NCBI GenBank assembly: GCA_947459875.1
Contig: CANHFG010000006.1
Location: 1 to 50,638, forward strand
DNA from: Ignavibacteria bacterium
GTDB lineage: Bacteria; Bacteroidota; Ignavibacteria; Kapaibacteriales; Kapaibacteriaceae
DNA length: 50,638 nucleotides
Reading direction: 5' to 3'
Shown here one piece after another: positions 14,783-21,968 of the stretch; within the stretch, counting starts at the first letter, position 1, and every line of letters begins with the position of its first letter. The notes under the pieces were generated by a model. That model saw only the letters and a program-made list of their open reading frames with translations, was not told where the DNA came from and did no database searches. Both the position numbers and the translations under genes were made by a program.

Positions 14783-16636
14783 TTAATGACTGCCGAACGA
14801 ACGTGAATCGTCTTCGACGGCAACAGTGTGGTGATGAACCGTTTTCGATGCACCAGGCTCCCATTGAGGCCAGTAGTCGCTCTTACGTCCTTCAACGCTG
14901 TATTCGTAAGGACCACGGTAGACCGTGATGTCACGATCGAAATTACCATGTCCCGGGTGCTCAGGTGCTGCCCACTCAAGTGTGTTGGCACGCCATGGAT
15001 TACGCGGAGCACGCTTACCGTTCTTGAGCGAATACAGAACATTGAAGACGAGGATCAACTGCGCGAATCCCAGTCCGATGGCACCGATCGTGATCACTTC
15101 ATTGACGTCTGAGAGTCCCTTGAGGAAGTCATACACGTTCGGATCGTAGATACGGCGCATATGTCCGCCAAGACCAAGAACGTGCATCGGGAAGAACGTC
15201 ACGTTGAACGTGATGAACGTCAGGACAAAGTGCAGGCGACCCCAGCGCTCATTGAGCATCTTGCCATACATCTTCGGATACCAATAGTAAATGCCGGCGA
15301 AGATCCCGAAGAGCGAACCACCGAAGAGCACATAGTGGATGTGTGCAACAATGAAGTACGTGTCGTGGATGTAGATGTCAACCGGCGCTGATGCCATGAA
15401 AACACCCGACAAGCCACCAATGATGAACATCGACACAAACGCCAACGCATTAAGCATAGCCGTTGAGAACTTGATGTTCCCACGCCAGAGAGTCCCAAGC
15501 CAGTTGAAGACCTTGATCGACGAAGGAACGGCGATCACGATGGTCGAAAGCATGAAGGTCGTACCGAGCAACGGGTTCATGCCCGACTGGAACATGTGGT
15601 GACCCCATACGATAAAGCCAAGGAAGGCAATGCCAGCAATGGCGAACACCATGGCCTTGTACCCGTAGATCGGCTTGCGCGAGAAAGTGGCCATGACATC
15701 TGACACGATGCCCATCAACGGAAGAATCATGATGTACACGGCTGGGTGCGAATAGAACCAGAACACGTGCTGGAAGAGGATCGGTTGACCACCACCGAAA
15801 TACTTGGAGCTCGTCACCAGATTGTCGGGCAGGAAGAAGCTTGTATGCAGGAAGTTGTCCATGAACAGCATGGCCAGACCCGCTGCGAGCACCGGCGTGC
15901 CGAGCGTCACAAGGATGGCCGTGATAAACAGTGCCCAAACGGTAAGAGGCATATCAAACAGTTTCATCCCCTTGGCTCGCTTGTTCAGCACCGTCGTGAC
16001 GTAGTTGACCGCGCCCATGATCGAGGAGAAGCCCACCAGGAACACGCTGATTAGCCAGAGCGTCTGGCCGCTGATCGTAAACTTCTCCAACCCGGTCATT
16101 GCCGAAAGGGGCGGGTATGACGTCCATCCGGCTGCCGCGTATCCTGTGTCGGTAAAAAAGCCGGCCAACATAATCAGACCAGCCGGTGGCACAAGCCAGA
16201 ACGACCACATGTTCAGTCGCGGCAGGGCCATGTCATCTGTTCCGATCATGAGCGGAATACAGAAATTGCCAAACATGCCGGCTGCAAACGGGATGATCAC
16301 GAAGAAGATCATGATCGAGCCGTGCATCGTAAGCAGCTGCGTATAGAATTCCGGAGTGATGATGCCACTGCCGGGCTCGGTCACCCACGTTGCCGGTAGG
16401 ATAGACCCGATCACCGGAACAGGCTTGCCCGGATAGGCCAGCTGCCAGCGTATGAAGAGCGCGAACGCTCCGCCAATGAACAGGAAGAACAGTGACGAGA
16501 GCATGAACTGCTTCGCGATCACCTTATGATCGGTCGAGAACACATACTTGCGGTACCACGGAAGGTCGTGATGATGCTCGTGCGCATGCTCTTCATGGGC
16601 AACAGGTGTTGCCGTCTCAATCGTTGCGGTACTCAT
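14783..16636 (-). CDS. ctaD: cytochrome c oxidase subunit I (A2-type haem-copper oxidase)
   Basis: Catalytic subunit that reduces oxygen to water and pumps protons. The 617-aa protein has the His-rich N-terminus HEEHAHEHHH, twelve core helices, low-spin haem ligand His105 (LLTMHGS), CuB ligands His297 and His346/His347 (WGHHMF), cross-linked Tyr301, and the haem ligand region IHDTYFIVAHIHYV. In helix VI the motif is YSHPAVY (295-301): the Glu of A1-type enzymes is absent and YS is present, the mark of A2-type oxidases such as Rhodothermus caa3. It follows ctaC by 24 bases. Haem type a is supported by ctaA and ctaB in the operon. Confidence 0.97.
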   Translation of the reverse strand: MSTATIETATPVAHEEHAHEHHHDLPWYRKYVFSTDHKVIAKQFMLSSLFFLFIGGAFALFIRWQLAYPGKPVPVIGSILPATWVTEPGSGIITPEFYTQLLTMHGSIMIFFVIIPFAAGMFGNFCIPLMIGTDDMALPRLNMWSFWLVPPAGLIMLAGFFTDTGYAAAGWTSYPPLSAMTGLEKFTISGQTLWLISVFLVGFSSIMGAVNYVTTVLNKRAKGMKLFDMPLTVWALFITAILVTLGTPVLAAGLAMLFMDNFLHTSFFLPDNLVTSSKYFGGGQPILFQHVFWFYSHPAVYIMILPLMGIVSDVMATFSRKPIYGYKAMVFAIAGIAFLGFIVWGHHMFQSGMNPLLGTTFMLSTIVIAVPSSIKVFNWLGTLWRGNIKFSTAMLNALAFVSMFIIGGLSGVFMASAPVDIYIHDTYFIVAHIHYVLFGGSLFGIFAGIYYWYPKMYGKMLNERWGRLHFVLTFITFNVTFFPMHVLGLGGHMRRIYDPNVYDFLKGLSDVNEVITIGAIGLGFAQLILVFNVLYSLKNGKRAPRNPWRANTLEWAAPEHPGHGNFDRDITVYRGPYEYSVEGRKSDYWPQWEPGASKTVHHHTVAVEDDSRSFGSH

Positions 16637-16660
16637 TGCTATAGGTCTCCTTGTTCGGGA

Positions 16661-17509
16661 TTACTTGGTGAGTGAGGCCACCGTGGCCGTGTCGGCCGAC
16701 GGTGCAACGGTTGGTTGAGGCGAGCGTGCAGCGATAGCCTCGGCGACTTTCTTATCGACCCATGCGTCGTATGATGACTTGCTGAGTACTTCGTACTCGG
16801 CTCGCATGGAATAATGACCACCTCCACAGAGTTCGGCACAGGCGAGTTCAAACTTGCCGGTCTTGAAGATGTTGTACCAGATGTTCATCCAGGTGCCGGG
16901 CACAACGTCCTGCTTCACGCGTGCATGAGGCAGGAAGAAGCTGTGCAGAACATCCTGCGACGAGCCATGCATCACCACGTTGGCATTGACAGGAACCTTG
17001 AATTGGTTCTCCGTCGTGAAGTCGTCCATGCTTCGTGGGTCTGTAGAATCGATACCAAACGGATTCAATCCCGTGATGAGTTTCCGGCAGTTGTCACGGT
17101 CGGTGTAGGCATTACGACCGAACTCACCGTCTGCTCCGGGATAGAGAAACTGCCAGCCGAATGTCTTGCCCATGACCAGGACCTGCACATCAGCCTGCGG
17201 CAGACGGGACGAGTATTTGGTGCGCTCCCAGATGTCATCCGAGTACAGACCGATCCATGCAAACAGGATGGTCGGTAGCACAGTCCACGTCAGCTCGACG
17301 ACGTTGTTTCCATGATAGTTGTATCCGCGGCGGTCGTGGCGGTAGCGATACTTCACAAGGAAGTAGCCCAGGATCCCGAACGTCAGGAAAAAGATCCCGA
17401 CGCTGATCCAGTAAATAATCGCAAACAGGCTGTCAAGCTCCCCGCCGAAGGTGGAGGTGTTCTCGGGGAACCATGGCAACATGTCGAAGTAGGACAGAAT
17501 GCGATCCAT
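16661..17509 (-). CDS. ctaC: cytochrome c oxidase subunit II (CuA)
   Basis: Subunit II takes electrons from cytochrome c or from ACIII through its binuclear CuA centre. The 282-aa protein has two membrane helices (about 25-52 and 68-92) and a periplasmic cupredoxin domain. The CuA ligands are His189, Cys224, Glu226 (backbone), Cys228, His232 and Met235 in CAELCGGGHYSM. There is no fused cytochrome c domain, unlike caa3 oxidases. The separate cytochrome lipoprotein encoded just upstream could take that role. An Ala/Thr-rich tail ends the protein. Confidence 0.95.
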   Translation of the reverse strand: MDRILSYFDMLPWFPENTSTFGGELDSLFAIIYWISVGIFFLTFGILGYFLVKYRYRHDRRGYNYHGNNVVELTWTVLPTILFAWIGLYSDDIWERTKYSSRLPQADVQVLVMGKTFGWQFLYPGADGEFGRNAYTDRDNCRKLITGLNPFGIDSTDPRSMDDFTTENQFKVPVNANVVMHGSSQDVLHSFFLPHARVKQDVVPGTWMNIWYNIFKTGKFELACAELCGGGHYSMRAEYEVLSKSSYDAWVDKKVAEAIAARSPQPTVAPSADTATVASLTK

Positions 17510-17551
17510 GCGAATCAGACTCCGATGTAGTGGTGTTTCGTGAGTGAATGG

Positions 17552-18085
17552 TTACGGAAGCTCGGCTTCCGTGTATTGCACGGTGCGCGAGGCCGTTTCT
17601 TCGCGCACGGCCTTCACCTCGTCTGCAGTCACGGGGCCGGCAGCATTGCCAAATGCGCTGCGGACATAGGTCAGCACATCGGCGATCTGTTGGTCATCTA
17701 GTTGATCCTTCCAGGCAGCCATCTGCCCGTTGATCTGCACGCCGTTGCGCTCGATAGGGCCGCGCAGACCGTGCAGAACGATGGCAATCGGCTTGCGAGC
17801 ATCGCCCTGGGCTAGCGCCGAACCCGCAAGCGCAGGTATGTTGTTGCCCGGTACGCCCTTGCCACTGCCCAGGTGACAGGCGGCGCAAATGCGGCCATAT
17901 ACGGCCTTACCCGGACCTCCCGCATCACCGGCTGCTGCGGTCTCGGCGGCAGCCGCATTGGGGTCGACCCACACCGGGTCGTCTCCGTAAGAGGTAAACA
18001 GGCCGCGTACATTACAGCCCGACAGTACCGACATTATTGCAAGAGCAAGAACGCCGACACACAACCGCTTGGTTAAAAACTGCAT
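17552..18085 (-). CDS. monohaem cytochrome c lipoprotein heading the oxidase operon
   Basis: Probable electron donor to the oxidase. From ATG at 18085 the protein is 177 aa. It has a lipoprotein signal with LSGC (Cys24), an Ala-rich linker, the haem motif CAACH (67-71), a distal Met122 in NGQMAAW and a class I cytochrome c C-terminal helix (IADVLTYVRSAFGN). The open frame extends 64 codons upstream but there it is basic, without a signal, and overlaps the epimerase. It is the first gene of the operon, 42 bases before ctaC, so it may stand in for the cytochrome domain that CtaC lacks. AGG lies upstream of the ATG. Confidence 0.88.
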   Translation of the reverse strand: MQFLTKRLCVGVLALAIMSVLSGCNVRGLFTSYGDDPVWVDPNAAAAETAAAGDAGGPGKAVYGRICAACHLGSGKGVPGNNIPALAGSALAQGDARKPIAIVLHGLRGPIERNGVQINGQMAAWKDQLDDQQIADVLTYVRSAFGNAAGPVTADEVKAVREETASRTVQYTEAELP

Positions 18086-18130
18086 CTTCACTGACCTCGG
18101 TTCATTGAATGCTTCGGTAGCAAAACGCGT

Positions 18131-18138
18131 CGAAATTA
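18131..18138 (-). promoter_or_regulatory. -7 box of the cytochrome oxidase operon
   Basis: The minus strand reads TAATTTCG, a TAnnTTCG variant of the -7 element, about 46 bases before the cytochrome c start. The same TTCG variant is found before purD, nuoD and the tRNA-Ser/Leu pair. No -33 TTG is seen. Confidence 0.35.
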
Positions 18139-18249
18139 CATTGGAAGCGCCACGTGGAAAAGCCCGGCGGTTCCTGTGCACTTCTTTTTTCACTCCCCTG
18201 CCCCCCCCAAACCTATCAGGGAACAGGTCGCTCAGACCCAGCAGAGCCT

Positions 18250-19173
18250 TCATTCGGCGCCCTGGCGCAGAAACCACGCCACTGTACTGCTGATTCCGTT
18301 GTGCAGATCAATCTTCGGCTTCCAGCCCGTGCATGAGCTGAACAAATCGTGCGAGGCACGCGTGCGCGCCGGATCACCGGCTTTTGCCGGGCCATACTGC
18401 ACTACACACTCGCGGCTCAGAGCATCGCGAAGAGCATGTACCACATCATTAACACTCGCAGCACTGTTTCGGCAAATGTGGAATGTGCCCTGCACACGCT
18501 GCTCGAGCGCAACCAGATTTGCCGCGGCAACATCATCGACATGTATGTAGTCACGCTCCTGCGTTCCATCACCGTGGATGACCGCAGAAGCCCCCTTCAT
18601 GAACTTTTCGAGAAAGATGGCAATCACGCCGCTTTCGCCATGTGGATTCTGCCGCGGTCCGTATACGTTGGTGTATCGTAATGTGGTGACGCTCATTCCG
18701 TGGGTGATACGCTCATAATCGGCGTAAAGTTCCATGGCACGCTTCGAGACACCGTAAGGGGCTATGGGGCGAACAGGATGGGACTCTGTTGCCGGTATGT
18801 CGATAAACTCGCCCAGCACGGCAGTCGTAGATGCAAGAATGACATGGCCAACACCCGATGCGCGTGCGGCCTCCAGAAGACTCAACGATCCGAGGATGTT
18901 GATGGTAGCGTCATGCACGGGCTTGTCCACACTTACCCGGAGCTCCATGTGCGCCGCGTGATGGTTGATCGCGTCAAACTGTTCCGCAGTGACAAATTGC
19001 TGGAAAGCAGCATCGTTGATCGACATCTGAACGAACCTGGCACCATCGGGAATGTTCTCGAGGAATCCCATGGACAGATCGTCGACGATAACCACATCAT
19101 GCCCGGCGCGCAGATATGCCTCAGCCACATGCGACCCGATGAACCCGGCACCGCCCGTTACTAGAATCTTCAC
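18250..19173 (-). CDS. NAD-dependent epimerase/dehydratase (UDP-glucose 4-epimerase-like)
   Basis: An extended short-chain dehydrogenase acting on a nucleotide sugar; the exact substrate cannot be read from sequence. The 307-aa protein has the NAD-binding GGAGFIGSH (7-15), Asp31-Asp32 for the adenosine ribose, the catalytic Tyr140-Lys144 (YGVSK) and the substrate motif YGPRQNPHGESG. The catalytic Ser/Thr region is ASTTAVLGE in place of the more usual SSaavYG. An early NHHAAHMELRVSV fits the HxAA...VS motif of GalE-like enzymes. It overlaps purD by 4 bases and so is translated from the same mRNA. A role in surface polysaccharide is likely. Confidence 0.85.
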   Translation of the reverse strand: MKILVTGGAGFIGSHVAEAYLRAGHDVVIVDDLSMGFLENIPDGARFVQMSINDAAFQQFVTAEQFDAINHHAAHMELRVSVDKPVHDATINILGSLSLLEAARASGVGHVILASTTAVLGEFIDIPATESHPVRPIAPYGVSKRAMELYADYERITHGMSVTTLRYTNVYGPRQNPHGESGVIAIFLEKFMKGASAVIHGDGTQERDYIHVDDVAAANLVALEQRVQGTFHICRNSAASVNDVVHALRDALSRECVVQYGPAKAGDPARTRASHDLFSSCTGWKPKIDLHNGISSTVAWFLRQGAE

Positions 19174-20438
19174 AGTGCCCTCTTGGCAATATCGGTGCGA
19201 TGGTACTTCGAGTCGTAGGAGATCTTATCACATGCCGCATACGAGCGAGCAACAGCTTGCGCGAGTGTATCACCGAGCGCGGTCACCCCGAGAACGCGGC
19301 CACCGCTGGTCAGCAGCACATCGTCAACTGCACGTGTGCCGGCGTGATAGACGGTCACGTACGGATCCCCCTCGGCGGCTTCAATTCCAGATATGGGTAG
19401 CCCCTTTTCAAAGGCATCGGGATATCCCTTGGAGGCAAGCACCACGTTGCAGGCAAAACCCATATGCGTCGAGCGAATCACTGATACATCCAGTGATCCG
19501 CGTGCCGCCGATGCGAAGAGTGCAGCGACATCGGCATCGAGTACGCTCATGACAGCCTGCGTCTCGGGGTCGCCAAAGCGGACATTGAACTCCACGACGT
19601 TCACGTCTTCCCCATCGATCATAAGCCCACAGAACAGACAACCCACAAAGGGCATCCCCTCAGCGGCCATTCCGTCGATAACTCTACGGATGACTTTCTC
19701 GCTGACCGTTTCCGTAATGGTGTGCGTTACGATCGGTGCTGGCGCATACGCACCCATCCCTCCGGTGTTCTTGCCTGTATCGCCATCGCCCGACCGTTTG
19801 TGATCCTGCGCCGGCGCAAGCACGACAAAATCGCGCCCGTCGCAAATGGCAAAAACGCTCGCTTCTTCGCCCTTTAGAAAGCCCTCGATCACAACTCCGT
19901 CATCGCCGAAGACTCCCTTGTACATCATTTCCACAGCTTCAATAGCTTGATGTCGCTCGGTGGCCACAACCACGCCTTTGCCCGCGGCAAGACCGTCGTA
20001 CTTGATCACTACCGGCAGATCGTGCATCTCTACAGCCGCGCGCGCCTCGACATACTGTCCGGCATCAAACCGCTGGTACGGGGCTGTCGGCACATGGTGT
20101 CGACGCATAAAGTCCTTGGAAAAGCCCTTGGACGTTTCGAGCTGCGCGGCCGCCTTCGACGGCCCGAATACATCAATGTTCTCCGCACGGAGCGCGTCGG
20201 CAAGACCCTCGGCAAGGGGCTGCTCGGGGCCGATCACGACCAGCGTGACATCATGCCGCATGCAGAACTTCTCAACCGCCACATGGTCGGAAATGTTCAA
20301 CGTCACGCATTCGGCCTCTCTGGCAATTCCGGGATTGCCCGGAGCAGCCCAGAGCTTTTCGCAAGACTCGGACGCTACCAGCGCCTTGGCCAATGCATGC
20401 TCACGTCCACCCGATCCGATTAGAAGGATTCTTTCCAT
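19170..20438 (-). CDS. purD: phosphoribosylamine-glycine ligase (GARS)
   Basis: PurD joins phosphoribosylamine and glycine with ATP, the second step of purine synthesis. The 422-aa protein is of normal length, with the N-terminal GSGGREHAL motif (8-16), an ATP-grasp domain containing VIKYDGLAAGKGVVVA and EGFLKGEEASVFAI, and the metal-binding NVRFGDPETQ. The start ATG lies only 6 bases from a TATCTTCG box, so its mRNA may have almost no leader. It overlaps the epimerase by 4 bases. It is divergent from the HAD gene across a repeat-rich gap. No other pur genes are near. Confidence 0.96.
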   Translation of the reverse strand: MERILLIGSGGREHALAKALVASESCEKLWAAPGNPGIAREAECVTLNISDHVAVEKFCMRHDVTLVVIGPEQPLAEGLADALRAENIDVFGPSKAAAQLETSKGFSKDFMRRHHVPTAPYQRFDAGQYVEARAAVEMHDLPVVIKYDGLAAGKGVVVATERHQAIEAVEMMYKGVFGDDGVVIEGFLKGEEASVFAICDGRDFVVLAPAQDHKRSGDGDTGKNTGGMGAYAPAPIVTHTITETVSEKVIRRVIDGMAAEGMPFVGCLFCGLMIDGEDVNVVEFNVRFGDPETQAVMSVLDADVAALFASAARGSLDVSVIRSTHMGFACNVVLASKGYPDAFEKGLPISGIEAAEGDPYVTVYHAGTRAVDDVLLTSGGRVLGVTALGDTLAQAVARSYAACDKISYDSKYHRTDIAKRAL

Positions 20439-20444
20439 AGATGG

Positions 20445-20452
20445 CGAAGATA
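20445..20452 (-). promoter_or_regulatory. -7 box abutting the purD start
   Basis: The minus strand reads CCGTAACTATCTTCG, with TATCTTCG (TAnnTTCG) ending 6 bases before the purD ATG. Transcription would begin at or next to the start codon, implying a leaderless mRNA. The same 14-base core recurs inverted before the HAD gene. Confidence 0.45.
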
Positions 20453-20652
20453 GTTACGGAATTACGGAGCGCTGCGCGCAATTACGGAGTTACGGAATTA
20501 CGGAGCGCTGCGCGCCGTGACTCATTTGTCATTCTGTCATTCCGTAACTGCGTCTCTCGTCTCTCGTCTCTCGTCTCTCGTCACTCGTCTCTCGTCACTC
20601 GTAACTCGTAACACTCCGTAATTCGGTCATTCCGTAACTCCGTAACTATCTT
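20447..20652. repeat. divergent intergenic region of tandem octamers and heptamers flanked by an inverted repeat
   Basis: Outer inverted repeats AAGATAGTTACGGA (20447-20460) and TCCGTAACTATCTT (20639-20652) match over 14 bases. Inside are degenerate octamers of the ATTACGGA type, two copies of a 16-base unit containing GAGCGCTGCGCGC (about 20466-20478 and 20503-20515), and nine heptamers CGTCTCT/CGTCACT/CGTAACT (20551-20613). There is no coding sequence. Confidence 0.85.
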
Positions 20653-20654
20653 GT
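20647..20654 (+). promoter_or_regulatory. degenerate -7 box before the HAD gene
   Basis: CCGTAACTATCTTGT mirrors the purD promoter across the gap. The ATG of the HAD gene follows 3 bases later. TATCTTGT matches TAnnTTTG less well than the purD copy, so this rests mainly on the shared inverted repeat. Confidence 0.3.
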
Positions 20655-20657
20655 CAC

Positions 20658-21764
20658 ATGCTTATCATCTGGGACATTGACGGAACGTTGCTACGCACAA
20701 CGCACGGTGTTGGCCGTGAAATGTATATCCGGGCGTTTCGCTCGGTCCTTAAGGCCGACGTGACCGAGACGGTAGCGTCAATGTCATTTGCCGGACGTAC
20801 AGATCGAAGCTTGGTGCATGAAATCGGCGAGGCTGTAGGGTTCTCGTCAGACGATGTCGAATCTGCGTGGCCACAGATCGAGCAGCATATGATTGATGCT
20901 GCGTTTGAACTGATTCGCCCTGATACAACGATAGCTCTCGAGGGGGCTCGTCAAACTCTGGAGATGCTATGTGAGCATGGCGTTGCGCATGCGCTGGTCA
21001 CGGGTAATGTCGAAACCATTGGATATCACAAGCTTGCAATGGCCGGACTCGACGGGTTCTTTGCGCATGGGGCTTTCGGTGGACATCACGCCGACCGAAG
21101 ACTTCTTCCACCGATCGCCATCGAGCGGTACAACACCTCACGCGGCACATCCTTCTCGACGGCCAGCGCCATCATTGTCGGTGATGCCATCGGTGATGTC
21201 GACTGCGCACGGGCGCATGGCATCACCTCGCTTGCCGTGACCACCGGTGTTCAATCGGCCGATGTGCTCCGGCAGGCCGGAGCCACACACGTCATCGACT
21301 CTCTACACCCGCCGGACAGAACGACGAAACTGATTCGTACACTTCTTCGACGATGGATCGTTATGCCCGTCTCTCAGGAATTGCTCGATCATTATCACAA
21401 CACGCGCTTCGAAGTCGAGGGACTCGAAACCATGCGCATCGGAAAGCCCCTTCCCGATTCCGTTATTGCCTGGGCAAAAAGTCAGGGGGCAAGCATGGTC
21501 GCCTTGCTTGGAGCAGAGAACCCGCAGTCGACGCTCACTACTGCTGAGGACAACGCCCGACGCCATGCCACGTTGATGGTCGAATGCGTAGAGCGCGGGC
21601 TTCCTTATCTGTCGGTCCTCGGGCTAACCAATGACTGGCGCGAGAATCATCTCCTGGTTGCCGGCCTCACCCGCGAAGAGGCCGAAGACTTCCGACGGCG
21701 CTATGATCAGACCACCGTGCTGCACGCAGCCATCGATGGTGCAGTTGAGCTCGTAGGTCTGTAG
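20658..21764 (+). CDS. HAD-superfamily phosphatase fused to a DUF3293 domain
   Basis: The 368-aa protein appears to be a two-domain fusion. Residues 1-225 form a HAD hydrolase of the phosphoglycolate phosphatase type: motif I DIDGTL (5-10, nucleophile Asp5, acid Asp7), a helical cap, motif II LVTGN and motif IV GDAIGDVDCA. Residues about 235-368 resemble DUF3293: ENPQSTLTTAEDNARRHA, then LPYLSVLGLTNDWRENHLLVAGL. The fusion joins a small-metabolite phosphatase with a domain of unknown function. The ATG lies 3 bases after a degenerate promoter box. It is divergent from purD and stands alone. The substrate is unknown. Confidence 0.8.
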   Translation: MLIIWDIDGTLLRTTHGVGREMYIRAFRSVLKADVTETVASMSFAGRTDRSLVHEIGEAVGFSSDDVESAWPQIEQHMIDAAFELIRPDTTIALEGARQTLEMLCEHGVAHALVTGNVETIGYHKLAMAGLDGFFAHGAFGGHHADRRLLPPIAIERYNTSRGTSFSTASAIIVGDAIGDVDCARAHGITSLAVTTGVQSADVLRQAGATHVIDSLHPPDRTTKLIRTLLRRWIVMPVSQELLDHYHNTRFEVEGLETMRIGKPLPDSVIAWAKSQGASMVALLGAENPQSTLTTAEDNARRHATLMVECVERGLPYLSVLGLTNDWRENHLLVAGLTREEAEDFRRRYDQTTVLHAAIDGAVELVGL

Positions 21765-21776
21765 CCGCGGCGGCTA
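21762..21776 (+). terminator. GC-rich hairpin at the HAD gene stop
   Basis: TAGCCG-CGG-CGGCTA forms a perfect 6-bp stem with a 3-base loop overlapping the TAG stop. No T-run follows, so termination here is only a possibility. A second short hairpin (AGCCCG-TGG-CGGGCT) lies at 21854-21868. Confidence 0.25.
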
Positions 21777-21968
21777 AGCGATCAGTTCCGATTGGATGCC
21801 TATAAGCAGATGCGGACCCGTGACGTGCATATGGCCAGTATGTCGATTGGACAAGCCCGTGGCGGGCTCTGCCAACGCTATCGGCACGAACTCGGCAGTC
21901 GGTCGTACAGGGATGTACACATGCTCTCGCGAAAACGTGGGAGTATCAGAGGCCCTCTCATGCCTTGC

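Noticed and set aside
20551-20613. CGTCTCT repeats as a CRISPR array
   Set aside because: Units are 7 bases with no spacers and no cas genes nearby.
21854-21868. AGCCCG-TGG-CGGGCT hairpin as a terminator for the HAD gene or the minus-strand gene
   Set aside because: A 6-bp stem with no T-run on either strand, 90 bases from the HAD stop; too weak to call.
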